DNA of 64,000 nucleotides from Sphingobacteriaceae bacterium (GTDB taxonomy: Bacteria > Bacteroidota > Bacteroidia > B-17B0 > Aurantibacillaceae), in contig JADJLA010000011.1 of the NCBI GenBank assembly GCA_016705695.1, positions 62,001 to 126,000 on the forward strand, in the 5' to 3' direction. Every line of letters starts with the position of its first letter. The stretch's first letter is position 1. The notes below the pieces were generated by a model. That model ran no database searches and was not told the origin of the DNA. It worked only from the letters and a program-made list of their open reading frames with translations. A program made the position numbers and the translations under genes. Positions 1 to 8,293 of this stretch are shown here, piece after piece.

Positions 1-103
1 CGACACCCCTTTACCTTATGCCCCTACTCTTATTGAAGCTAGTTTACCAAATGTGGCCAAAACCATAAAAGCGGTAAAAGAGGTAATGTATAAAAACGCT
101 TAA
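1..103 (+). CDS. Pyruvate dehydrogenase E1 component beta subunit, C-terminal end (partial)
   Basis: This is the last 33 codons of a gene that begins upstream of the window; the readable frame starts at base 2 and stops at TAA 101-103. The tail (DTPLPYAPTLIEASLPN, then ending VKEVMYKNA) matches the C-terminus of the beta subunit of 2-oxo acid dehydrogenase E1, most likely pyruvate dehydrogenase. E1 beta binds thiamine diphosphate together with E1 alpha and decarboxylates pyruvate for transfer to E2. The DTPLPY-x-PTLIE element is the part I recognise. A branched-chain 2-oxo acid dehydrogenase beta subunit is the main alternative, because only the tail is visible. Confidence 0.72.
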   Translation, partial: DTPLPYAPTLIEASLPNVAKTIKAVKEVMYKNA

Positions 104-165
104 ACTCAGTCGTTTATGTGGCATATTTGCCACTCCCAAACCCCCTAAAACACTGGCGTTTTATT

Positions 166-195
166 TGTTTTGATATTAAAAAAATAATATATTTG
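166..195 (+). promoter_or_regulatory. Bacteroidota-type promoter for the cold-shock gene
   Basis: A -7 box TATATTTG lies at 188-195 and a -33 TTTG at 166-169, spaced 18 nt apart. This fits the phylum consensus TTTG-N(17-23)-TAnnTTTG. It leaves an untranslated leader of about 20 nt before the ATG at 221. Confidence 0.7.
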
Positions 196-220
196 TAGCT
201 CACTTTTAATTTAAAACACA

Positions 221-409
221 ATGAAAAAAGGTACAGTGAAGTTCTTTAACGTTACAAAAGGCTTCGGATTTATTAAAGAAGACGGTGGCGAAGAAATTTT
301 CGTTCACGCAACTGGTTTAATTGACAAAATTAAAGAGAACGACGAAGTTGTTTTCGAAACCCAGGAAGGTAAAAAAGGAATTAACGCCATTAACGTAAAA
401 TTAGCATAA
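221..409 (+). CDS. cspA: Cold-shock family RNA/ssDNA-binding protein
   Basis: A 62-residue protein that is a single cold-shock domain, an OB fold that binds single-stranded RNA and DNA and melts mRNA structure. The RNP1 motif KGFGFI is at about residues 13-18 and RNP2 IFVH at 26-29. The length is usual for the family. The protein is cytoplasmic. The gene stands alone, with its own promoter just upstream and a strong hairpin terminator downstream. The ATG at 221 is the only start giving the conserved N-terminus MKKGTVKFF. The cspA name is by family resemblance and does not imply cold induction. Confidence 0.95.
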   Translation: MKKGTVKFFNVTKGFGFIKEDGGEEIFVHATGLIDKIKENDEVVFETQEGKKGINAINVKLA

Positions 410-443
410 TATATATATTATTAATTTTCTAAGCAGAAATTCC

Positions 444-476
444 AGATCCGGCCATCGCGCCGGATCTTTTTTTTTT
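444..476 (+). terminator. Rho-independent terminator of the cold-shock gene
   Basis: A perfect 9-bp stem (AGATCCGGC paired with GCCGGATCT, loop CATCGC) is followed by a run of ten T residues. It lies 35 nt after the csp stop codon. Confidence 0.9.
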
Positions 477-483
477 CGCTTTC

Positions 484-605
484 TTTTTGCCACGGAGGCA
501 CCAAGGCACGGAGAAAAATTGAAAAACGTGTTATACAATACCACAGTAGAGTAAAATAAGCACTTGCTCTTAACTCCGCGCCTCCGTGTCTTGGTGGCAA
601 AATAA
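484..605. repeat. Intergenic palindromic repeat, GCCACGGAGGCAC family
   Basis: Two arms of about 28 nt face each other: left TTTTTGCCACGGAGGCACCA and onward, right ending TCTTGGTGGCAAAA. About 60 nt separate them. The motif (g)ccacggagg...cctccgtgg recurs at 57981-58107, and the related AGCCACAAAG family is at 3149-3210. No open frame or mobile-element gene is attached. It behaves like a REP/BIME-type dispersed element. Confidence 0.75.
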
Positions 606-613
606 AAAGAAGT

Positions 614-1003
614 TTAGTTGAGTTTTGCTGGAACGATCAAATCGAACTGAGGAATAATAGCCTTGAATAAAGTATCATCCATAAGGCGCTTCATATTATA
701 ATAGCCCTTCATATAACCCATATCGGTAAGTAAATTGCAACCGCTATTGTATTCGTAGGTTTCTCCCGGTTCAAGCACAGGAGTTTCACCAATAACACCT
801 TCACCCTCCACTTCACGTTTTTCGCCATTGCTATCAAAAATATCCCAATGCCTGCTTAGTAATTGTACAGCGTAATTTCCTTTGTTCTCAATTGTAATAA
901 AGTACACAAAGAAAAAGTGGTTCTCACGAGGAATGCTATGCTCGGATAAATACGATGCTCGTACAGAGATCTCAATATTTTCGGTAGATATCTTTATGGT
1001 CAC
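614..1003 (-). CDS. apaG: ApaG-domain protein (DUF525)
   Basis: A 129-residue ApaG/DUF525 protein with a fibronectin-like beta-sandwich fold. The diagnostic block runs from RHWDIFDSNGE through VEGEGVIGETPVLEPGE to YEYNSGCNL. The family is linked to divalent cation tolerance in enterobacteria, and the biochemical role here is unproven. The protein has no signal peptide, so it is cytoplasmic. The start is GTG at 1001-1003; no upstream ATG is in frame. A -7 box sits only 4 nt upstream, so the mRNA is probably leaderless. It is divergent from rpsA and transcribed alone. Confidence 0.93.
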   Translation of the reverse strand: MTIKISTENIEISVRASYLSEHSIPRENHFFFVYFITIENKGNYAVQLLSRHWDIFDSNGEKREVEGEGVIGETPVLEPGETYEYNSGCNLLTDMGYMKGYYNMKRLMDDTLFKAIIPQFDLIVPAKLN

Positions 1004-1007
1004 ACAG

Positions 1008-1039
1008 CAAATTTATGGCAGAAATGCTGATTTGACAAA
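1008..1039 (-). promoter_or_regulatory. Leaderless promoter of apaG
   Basis: On the minus strand, TAAATTTG covers 1015-1008 and TTTG covers 1039-1036, with 20 nt between them. The -7 box ends 4 nt before the GTG start, so transcription should begin at or next to the start codon. Confidence 0.65.
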
Positions 1040-1120
1040 AATATTTAACTAAATGATTATCAATATCTTAAAAATATCACAAATCCGAGGTTTTGAACAC
1101 CTCAGTTGCCAATAAACCAC

Positions 1121-1128
1121 TATATTTG
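1121..1128 (+). promoter_or_regulatory. -7 promoter element of rpsA
   Basis: TATATTTG matches the Bacteroidota -7 consensus. The -33 element is not clear. Transcription from here would give an unusually long leader of about 90 nt before the rpsA ATG. Confidence 0.55.
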
Positions 1129-1141
1129 TAGCCCGTTTTAA

Positions 1142-1196
1142 ATAAGGGTTAAAGCGGAATAAATAAAAATGTAAAACCCCTCAGGTTTTCCCTTAT
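1142..1196 (+). promoter_or_regulatory. Structured 5' leader of rpsA
   Basis: The leader can fold into an outer stem ATAAGGG (1142-1148) with CCCTTAT (1190-1196). This encloses an inner stem AAAACC (1173-1178) with GGTTTT (1184-1189). There is no T tract after it, so it is not a terminator. In several phyla ribosomal protein S1 represses its own mRNA through leader structure. Autoregulation here is my inference from position and shape. Confidence 0.4.
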
Positions 1197-1224
1197 AAGA
1201 TCTGATACAATTAGAATAAAAAAC

Positions 1225-3013
1225 ATGGCAGAAAAAGCCTTAGTAGGAAATCCGGATTTCGATTGGAGTTCGATCGGAAAAAAGCAAAACAATTACGATG
1301 CAGCAGAACGTGAAAAGCTAGATGCGCTTTACAGTAATTCATTAAGCACAATTGCAGATCTTCAAATTATTGAAGGTGTTGTAGTAGCAAAGAACAACCG
1401 CGAAGTTGTTGTGAACATTAATTATAAATCAGATGGCGTTGTTCCTTTATCGGAATTCCGTTACAATCCAGATCTAAAAATTGGTGATAAAATTGAAGTG
1501 TTTGTTGAAACAGCAGAAGATGCAAACGGACAATTAGTATTATCTCATAAAAAAGCACGCGCAAACAAAAGTTGGGATCGTGTTAACGAAGCTCTTAATA
1601 AAGATGAGATCATTAAAGGTTTTGTTAAGTGCAGAACAAAAGGTGGTTTGATCGTAGATGTATTCGGTATCGAAGCATTTTTTACCGGGTTCACAAATTG
1701 ATGTGAAACCAATTCGTGATTACGATGTGTTTGTTGGAAAAACTATGGAGTTCAAAGTTGTTAAGATCAACAATGAATACAAGAACGTAGTAGTATCTCA
1801 CAAAGCATTGATCGAAGCAGAAATTGAAAATCAAAAACGCGATATCATCTCTAAATTAGAGAAAGGACAAGTGTTGGAAGGAACTGTGAAGAACATCACA
1901 TCTTATGGTGTGTTTGTTGACTTAGGTGGTGTTGATGGATTGATCCACATCACTGACCTATCATGGGGTCGTATCAACCACCCAGAAGAGATCGTGAAAT
2001 TAGATCAACAAATTCAAGTTGTTATTCTTGAGTTTGATGATGATAAAAAACGTATTGCTTTAGGCTTAAAACAATTAACGCCGCACCCTTGGGAAGCGTT
2101 GAGTACTGAAATGAAAATTGGTGATAAAGTAAAAGGTAAAGTAGTTGTGATAAACGATTACGGTGCTTTCATCGAGATCACTACAGGTGTTGAAGGTTTA
2201 ATTCACGTAAGTGAAATGAGCTGGAGTCAACATTTACGCAGTGCGCAGGAATTCGTTAAGATCGGACAAGAAGTTGAAGCAATTGTTTTAACCCTTGATC
2301 GTGAAGAGCGTAAAATGAGCTTAGGCATGAAGCAATTAACTCCTGATCCTTGGAATATGATCATGGAGAAATATGCTAAAGGCAGCAAGCATGCAGGAAC
2401 AGTTCGCAACTTCACCAACTTTGGTGTGTTTGTTGAGTTGGAAGAAGGTGTTGACGGTTTAGTTCACATCTCTGACCTTTCATGGAGCAAGAAAATAAAA
2501 CACCCAAGTGAATTCTGTAAAGTTGGAGAGAAGATGGATGTTGCGGTTCTAGAAATTGATGGTGAGAATCGTCGTTTAAGTTTAGGCCACAAACAATTGG
2601 AAGAGAATCCATGGGATGTATTTGAAACTGTATTTACAATAGATTCAATTCACCAAGGAACTGTAATGAACGTTAACGACAAAGGTGCCATTATTGGTTT
2701 ACCTTATGGAGTTGAAGGTTTCTGCCCTGCTCGTCACTTAGCTAAAGCTGAAGGCGGAAGTTTAAAAGCAGAAGAGAAAGCAGATTTCAAAGTGATCGAG
2801 TTTAGCAAAGATGCAAAACGCATTGTTGTTTCTCACGCTCGTTTACATGAAGAAATAAAAGACGAAGTTAGAAAAACAGATAAGTCAAATAAAAAGGCTG
2901 ATGCTGATGCAACTTCAAAAGCAGTAAAAAAGATGAAGGATAATACTGAGAAAACCACGTTAGGTGATATCTCAGCATTAAGCGACCTGAAAAATAAATT
3001 AGACAACCAATAA
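1225..3013 (+). CDS. rpsA: 30S ribosomal protein S1 (frame broken by one extra T)
   Basis: Ribosomal protein S1 binds mRNA on the 30S platform and supports initiation and unfolding. It is cytoplasmic and normally essential. The product is a string of OB-fold S1 repeats, with clear units such as GVFVDLGGVDGLIHITDLSW, GAFIEITTGVEGLIHVSEMSW and GVFVELEEGVDGLVHISDLSW. It ends in a Lys/Asp-rich tail, about 595 residues in all. The frame breaks in a TTTTTT run at 1678-1683: codons to GCA 1675-1677 are in one frame and CTG/CCG GGT onward are one base ahead, so removing one T restores ...FGIEAFLPGSQIDVKP. Because the gene should be essential, a sequencing error or transcriptional slippage is more likely than loss. 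Two terminators follow. Confidence 0.93.
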
Positions 3014-3060
3014 TTGTCTAAGCAACACTCCCTAAACTACGAGTTAGTATAAGGGCAACT

Positions 3061-3086
3061 AAAAACCTCGCCAGGTTTTTGGTTTT
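3061..3086 (+). terminator. First terminator after rpsA
   Basis: An 8-bp stem (AAAAACCT / AGGTTTTT, loop CGCC) is followed by a T-rich stretch. It lies about 50 nt after the rpsA stop. Confidence 0.8.
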
Positions 3087-3095
3087 TTGAGAGCC

Positions 3096-3127
3096 AAAGC
3101 CCCGTTAATAGCGGGGTTTTTGGTTTT
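3096..3127 (+). terminator. Second, tandem terminator after rpsA
   Basis: The stem AAAGCCCCG / CGGGGTTTT, with loop TTAATAG and trailing T residues, sits directly after the first terminator. Tandem terminators suit a highly expressed gene. Confidence 0.8.
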
Positions 3128-3148
3128 TATACGTAGACCTTTTTAATT

Positions 3149-3210
3149 AGCCACAAAGACACGAAGAACCAACATCAAAATAACCTTTGTGTCTTTGCGC
3201 CTTTGTGGCT
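3149..3210. repeat. Intergenic palindromic repeat, AGCCACAAAGACAC family
   Basis: The arms AGCCACAAAGACAC and TTTGCGCCTTTGTGGCT flank a loop of about 30 nt. It is related in design to the repeats at 484-605 and 57981-58107. Confidence 0.7.
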
Positions 3211-3213
3211 ATA

Positions 3214-3436
3214 AACAGCATATTGTCTCTACTTCCGATAGGAGATATCAACCTCTAAATGAATTCCCTCAAAATAATGATTATCAAGCGGTTTAAAGAG
3301 GCCTTTTAGGCTTATGAACAGGTTAAGGTCCGTTAAAAGCTTGGGCTCTTGCAATAAAACCAAAGTCTTGTCGTTATATAGATAACTAACGCATTAAACA
3401 CACACTAAAAACACAATAAACACACGTAAACTGCCT
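3214..3436. other. Gene-poor interval between rpsA and the small protein gene
   Basis: Apart from the possible minus-strand remnant at 3229-3393, I see no gene, clear promoter or RNA in this interval. Confidence 0.4.
3229..3393 (-). pseudogene. Possible remnant of a gene C-terminus (beta-barrel-like)
   Basis: On the minus strand an open stretch of about 55 codons ends at TAG (3229-3231). It has protein-like composition, including GLFKPLDNHYFEGIHLEVDI and a final SYRK. It has no ATG and an in-frame TAA lies immediately upstream (3394-3396). The alternating hydrophobic pattern of the tail resembles the last strand of an outer-membrane beta-barrel. I read it as the leftover 3' end of a deleted gene. 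Chance coding-like sequence cannot be excluded. Confidence 0.3.
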
Positions 3437-3637
3437 ATGCAAAAAACTTTTACTCTCGAATTTGATACATTAAACATTGCTAAAGAAGAAAAAGACCTAA
3501 AAGCAATTCTATTTAATGACAACCAAAAGCAAGATGAGCCATCTGACTTTTGTATCAACAACATCCTCAACTATAGTAAAAATCTAGAAGTACAAAAAAG
3601 CTCAACACTTGGTACAATTGATTTTTTAAGAAGTTAA
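3437..3637 (+). CDS. Small hypothetical protein (66 aa)
   Basis: The frame encodes a 66-residue acidic, soluble protein without signal peptide or membrane segment. I do not recognise the family. It starts at ATG 3437 and ends in IDFLRS. Codon use is similar to its neighbours, and a strong structured region and terminator follow it, which supports it being expressed. No standard -7 box is visible upstream; AT-rich sequence at about 3370-3390 may hold a degenerate promoter. It could be a lineage-specific protein of unknown role. Confidence 0.5.
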   Translation: MQKTFTLEFDTLNIAKEEKDLKAILFNDNQKQDEPSDFCINNILNYSKNLEVQKSSTLGTIDFLRS

Positions 3638-3646
3638 AAATGCTCC

Positions 3647-3701
3647 GGGTAACGCGGGTGTGTTTGATCACTAACTAGATCATAATTACCTGCGTTTACC
3701 C
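3647..3701 (+). other. Nested hairpin in the 3' region of the small protein gene
   Basis: An outer imperfect stem pairs GGGTAACGCGGGT (3647-3659) with ACCTGCGTTTACCC (3688-3701). An inner perfect stem pairs TGATC with GATCA around 3665-3682. The structure begins 9 nt after the stop codon and precedes the terminator. It could be an mRNA 3' structure or the body of a small RNA. Confidence 0.4.
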
Positions 3702-3712
3702 GTTGTCGAATT

Positions 3713-3745
3713 AAAAAGGGAAAGTGTAAAACACTTTCCCTTTTT
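3713..3745. terminator. Bidirectional terminator between the small gene and pheT
   Basis: A perfect 15-bp inverted repeat (AAAAAGGGAAAGTGT / ACACTTTCCCTTTTT, loop AAA) lies between convergent genes. It has T runs on both strands and so can serve both. Confidence 0.92.
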
Positions 3746-3766
3746 TAATGAATTTCTAATTGGTGT

Positions 3767-6190
3767 TTATCTCAGTTCAGCACCAAACGTGCTTTTGTAA
3801 GATTCAATAAGCTTTTCCATTACCTTTTCAATTTGCTTATCGGTTAAAGTAGCATCTTCGCTTTGCAAAATAAAACTCAAAGCATACGACTTTTTGTTTC
3901 CAAGCTTCTCTCCTTCGTAAACATCAAACAAATTTACTTCCTTTAATAATTTACGCTCTGTGTTTAAAGCCAGTGCTTTTAATTGCTCATACTTCACTGT
4001 TTTATCTAACAACATTGCCAAGTCGCGACGAACGCTTGGATACAATGGCAATTCAACAAATGTTACTTTTAATTTTTTATACGCCTTTACTAGAGCACTC
4101 CAGTTAAGTTGTGCGTAAAATACGCTTTGCTTGATATCAAACTTATTCAAATGTGTTTTGTTAACAGAACCTATTTCAACAATGGTGTTTTTATTTAATT
4201 GATAACTCAACCCATAATCAAATGCATGGAAAGAAGATTCTGAACTTGTGAAATTATTTATCCCCAAAGCCTTCAAAAGATTTTCAACAACTGATTTCAA
4301 ATAATTAAGATCAACGTTTTGATTCAATCCATAATGATTCTCATTAAAGGTTGTTCCGGTAACTAATAACGAAAGGTGTTTATCCTCTACATATTTAAAT
4401 TCTTTCAGATCATCCAAATGATAAACTTTTCCGATCTCGTAAAATTTCAAATTTGCTTGCTTACGATTAATATTGTAAGCCAATGATTCTAAGCCACCAA
4501 ATAAAAGATCTCCACGTAAAACATTTAGATCATTACTCAAGGGATTTACCACTTTTACAAGATCATCTGTTTTAGCATGGTTAGATTCCTTTGTTAATGA
4601 AAGATTCATCGTCTCGTTAAAACCGTTTGAAGTTAAAAACCCTCCTACTCTTTCTTCTACTATTCTGTCAAAATTCTTTTCTTCGTTAAACGCTGTATAC
4701 GTAATTTGCTTTGATGTCTCAATATTATTATAACCATAAACTCGCATCACCTCTTCCACTACATCCGCCGCGCGCGTTACATCTGTTTTATATTTTGGAA
4801 CCTCTAACAACAATCCATCATTTCCTTCGTGATCAATAATAATTCCTAATGATGTAATAATATTCTTTACAATTCCTTTATCAATGGATTTCCCAATAAG
4901 ATCATTACAATAATTATAAGAGAACGCAATTTTTACGGGCCCTAATTTTTCAGGATACACATCATTTATACCCATGCTTATTCTTCCACCCGCAATTTCC
5001 ATGATCAAGTTTGCAGCTCTAATAGCAGCATTCACGGTCATTTCAGGATCAGTACCTCTTTCAAATCTAAACGATGCATCTGTTTTTAAAGCATGATGTT
5101 TTGCAGTTCTTCTTACATAACCTGAATCAAAATAAGCTGATTCAATAAAAACAGAGCTTGTTTTTTCATTCACTCCACTTTTTATTCCTCCAAACACACC
5201 GGCAATACACATTGGCTCAGTACTATTACTGATCATTAGATCGCTTGCTTTTAAATTTCTTTCAGTTCCGTCTAATGTTGTAAATCGCGTTCCTTCACAT
5301 ACCGTATCAACAATTACTTTATTTCCTTTTATTTGTTCCAGATTAAACGCATGTAAAGGCTGACCTGTTTCGTGTAAAACAAAATTTGTTATGTCAACAA
5401 TATTATTGATCGGACGCAAACCAATAGATTGTAATCTGTTTTTTAACCAATCAGGACTTTCCTTCACTTCTACTCCACTTACAACAAGTCCGGTATAGCG
5501 TTTACACGCATCTGCGTTCATAATTTCGATATCAACTTTATTTAATCCGGTTGCATCAGGCAGCTCATTTAAACCAATTAAACGTGCTTCGAATGTAGTT
5601 ACATTGTTTTTTGCATTTAAAATTGCTGCTAAGTCGCGTGCTACACCATAGTGCGAAGCCGCATCGCTTCTGTTTGGCGTTAAACCTATTTCAAAAACAA
5701 CATCGCGCTCTACTTTAAAATAATTAGCTGCTTCCAAACCAACTTTAGTATCAGCCGGTAATATTAAAATTCCTGCATGACTGGCTCCAATACCTATTTC
5801 ATCTTCGGCACAGATCATTCCTTCGCTCGCTGCACCACGGATCTTTGCTTTTTTTATTTCTAAAGGTTCGCCGCTTGAAGGATAGAGTGTTGCTCCAACG
5901 GTAGCTACTAATACTTTTTGTCCGGCCGCCACATTTGGTGCACCACAAACAATATTTAAAGGCTCACCCGTTCCAACATCAACTTTGGTTATGCTTAATT
6001 TATCTGCATCCGGATGTTTAGAGCATTCGAGTACATGACCAACCACAACGCCTTTCAGTCCGCCTTTAATGCTCTCAAAACATTCTAATGCTTCTACTTC
6101 AAGTCCGGCATCGGTTAACAAAACAGACACTTCCTCAGCGGGAAGGTCAATATTAATAAGTGTTTTAAGCCAGTTGTACGAGATCTTCAT
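3767..6190 (-). CDS. pheT: Phenylalanine--tRNA ligase beta subunit
   Basis: An 807-residue PheRS beta chain, the usual length in this phylum. With PheS it charges tRNA-Phe in the cytoplasm as an alpha2beta2 enzyme. In order, the sequence shows the N-terminal MKISYNWLK block, an EMAP/tRNA-binding OB domain (about residues 40-155, VVGHVLECSKHPDADKLSI), the B3/B4 editing region (LTPNRSDAASHYGVARD near 175), the B5 domain, the catalytic-like core (RFERGTDPE) and a C-terminal ferredoxin-fold anticodon domain (LPLYPSVRRDLAML). pheS is not adjacent. It lies 28 nt downstream of the repaired metalloprotease end, so the two may be co-transcribed. Confidence 0.97.
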   Translation of the reverse strand: MKISYNWLKTLINIDLPAEEVSVLLTDAGLEVEALECFESIKGGLKGVVVGHVLECSKHPDADKLSITKVDVGTGEPLNIVCGAPNVAAGQKVLVATVGATLYPSSGEPLEIKKAKIRGAASEGMICAEDEIGIGASHAGILILPADTKVGLEAANYFKVERDVVFEIGLTPNRSDAASHYGVARDLAAILNAKNNVTTFEARLIGLNELPDATGLNKVDIEIMNADACKRYTGLVVSGVEVKESPDWLKNRLQSIGLRPINNIVDITNFVLHETGQPLHAFNLEQIKGNKVIVDTVCEGTRFTTLDGTERNLKASDLMISNSTEPMCIAGVFGGIKSGVNEKTSSVFIESAYFDSGYVRRTAKHHALKTDASFRFERGTDPEMTVNAAIRAANLIMEIAGGRISMGINDVYPEKLGPVKIAFSYNYCNDLIGKSIDKGIVKNIITSLGIIIDHEGNDGLLLEVPKYKTDVTRAADVVEEVMRVYGYNNIETSKQITYTAFNEEKNFDRIVEERVGGFLTSNGFNETMNLSLTKESNHAKTDDLVKVVNPLSNDLNVLRGDLLFGGLESLAYNINRKQANLKFYEIGKVYHLDDLKEFKYVEDKHLSLLVTGTTFNENHYGLNQNVDLNYLKSVVENLLKALGINNFTSSESSFHAFDYGLSYQLNKNTIVEIGSVNKTHLNKFDIKQSVFYAQLNWSALVKAYKKLKVTFVELPLYPSVRRDLAMLLDKTVKYEQLKALALNTERKLLKEVNLFDVYEGEKLGNKKSYALSFILQSEDATLTDKQIEKVMEKLIESYKSTFGAELR

Positions 6191-6218
6191 GATGCGCTTT
6201 TACAAGGTAATTTAAGAA

Positions 6219-8244
6219 TTATTCGATAACGAGTTTTTTGAAGGCGCTACCAGAATTGGAAGTAACCTTTACAAAATAAACTCCTTTTGCTAATTGTGAA
6301 ACTGAAATGATCTGCTCATTGTAATTTGATCCTTCCAATAGATCCAATCTGATTTCCTAATAGATCAAACATTTCAATTTTTTTAATGGCAACGCTGCTA
6401 AATAAACTCACTTGAGTTTTTGCAGGGTTTGGAAATAATTTAAGATCATTTGAGTTAAATACATTCTCCTTTAAACCAACTGTTCCGGTTAAATTGATGT
6501 CATCTAAATAAAAATTATTTCCCGGTCCACCTGCATCGGGAGTGAATTCAAATCTTAAATGCACATTTGAATTCCCTTGGTAAGAACCTAAATTAATAAG
6601 TTCGGTTTTAAATTCGCTTGATAACGGAATGAAAGCCGTTGTATTAGTTGGTGCTGCTGTTGTTGCTAAACCCGAACCAATTTGTCCAAAAATAGTTGTC
6701 CAGCTTTGACCACAATTAGTACTTATAAAAACAGTTAGCTCATCACCACTATTTCCTTTTTGAGAAAATGCATATTTAAAACTCAATTGCGCTCCGGTAA
6801 CATTTGTGAGATCAAATTTTGGAGAGAATAATTCTACTCCCTCATTGGGATTATCACCATAATTATTAACGTACAAACATTTTTGTCCGCTTGCTCCTAC
6901 AGTACTAGTTTGTGCAAAACCACTTCCAAATTGCGGTGGTGTTGTTATCCATTCGTTATTAGGAAAAGAACCTGTTTCAAAATCCTGTGCAATATTTAAT
7001 GTTGCTCCATTATTTGCCATTACGGCTATGTAATTAATTTTGGTGGTTGAATCTTCTCCAAAACTATTACCAACTTTTAATTTCACCGATAACAATCCAC
7101 TATTTGTAAATGTAAGTATACCGTTTTGCAATGTAGACGTATTTGATGCGCCTGTCGAGCTCCATAGCCAACTTGTAACAGGACCATTATAACTATGATC
7201 TGTGAACGTCACTGAGTTTCCTTCGCAAGTACTTGCAGCGTTTACTAAAAACTCGGCCTTTGGAGCGCAGTTATAATTGGGATTAACAATACCAGTTGCT
7301 GTCATGTTCGACGCACTTACCAAATTGATCCTTTCAGTTAAAGTTGTAAGGACTAAATTCATTTTATTTGATTGACCAGTAGTGAACATTCGCGGACAAC
7401 CTGAATATTCCATATAGTTTTGAAGATTCTCAACTACAGACGGTGTACAATCTATCGCATTTGCCAAATTACACCAGCTATGGCCCTTTGTAATTGGAGT
7501 ATCACCAACACCATCGTCGCCGCAACTTACACCCGGATTATTTGTACTTCCCCAAATATGCGGTAATCCAAGCCAGTGACCAACTTCATGGGTAAGTGTA
7601 CGTGAACGACCTACTGAGCTAGTTCCAATTTTACCTACATAATCATCAAGACTAACAATAGCATCCATTACAGGAGGAGCAGTGCTTGGAAGAAAAGTGT
7701 AAGCAGCGGCACCACCACCGGCGATGGCTTTAACTACGTAAATATTCAAATATTTTTCTCTTGGCCATGTGTAAACATAATATTCTATTTCAGAATCCCA
7801 GTTTGTTTTTGCATCATAATGACGTGTAATGCCATTGGTGCATTTGCCATCTGGATCTAAACTAGCCAGCTTAAATTCAACATTAACATCAGCGATCAAG
7901 TTCTTAAATTGCACAACAACAGAGGTAGTATCACTATTTAATTTTCTATAATCAATATTTAAAACATCAATAGCGCTTTGAATTTGCGCATCACTAATAT
8001 TCTCGCTTCCGTTCAAATGCAGTACATGAAACACAACAGGAATAGTTACGGTAATCGCCGCGGTTTTATTGGCGGTAATAGAGCCCATATTTTCGATCTG
8101 TTTTAATTTAGCATCATAGTCAGGAGAGAACTTACGAAGCTTATCCTGAGCATAATTAAATCCACAACCCTTCTCGGTTTGAGCATAACTCAACGAAGAG
8201 ATCAAAAAAAGAGCAATAATGCTTCTGAGGTACAAATTTCCCAT
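6219..8244 (-). CDS. Secreted M43-family zinc metalloprotease with PKD-like and T9SS domains (frameshifted at the C-terminus)
   Basis: A secreted pappalysin/cytophagalysin-type (M43) protease of about 670 residues. A signal peptide spans residues 1-21 (ending SLSYAQ). The zinc-binding extended motif HEVGHWLGLPHIW is near residue 220, followed by a Met-turn region (ENLQNYMEYSGCPRMF). A PKD-like domain lies at about 330-410 and a jelly-roll/adhesion module at about 420-585. The C-terminus begins a type A T9SS sorting domain (LKLFPNPAKTQVSLFSS). The annotated frame stops at 6316, but one base away it continues DLLEGSNYNEQI...SQLAKGVYFVKV to a stop at 6219-6221, which is exactly the missing half of the sorting domain. 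As printed, the protein would lose its T9SS export signal. Confidence 0.88.
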
Positions 8245-8276
8245 GCTTTAAAGATATTAAATTGTTTTATTTTTAA

Positions 8277-8284
8277 TAGCTTTG
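8277..8284 (+). promoter_or_regulatory. -7 promoter element of purK
   Basis: TAGCTTTG matches TAnnTTTG and ends 9 nt before the ATG at 8294. The transcript would therefore have almost no leader. The TTG codon at 8282 lies inside this box and is unlikely to be the start. Confidence 0.55.
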
Positions 8285-8293
8285 TGGCTTATT

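Noticed and set aside
1678..1684. Programmed -1 frameshifting in rpsA at TTTTTTA
   Set aside because: The required change is +1; a -1 slip moves to a different, closed frame.
2227..2612. Minus-strand frames inside rpsA
   Set aside because: They are antisense to a conserved essential gene and have no supporting features.
8282..8293. TTG start for purK four codons upstream of the ATG
   Set aside because: The TTG lies inside the -7 promoter box TAGCTTTG, so it would not be in the transcript.
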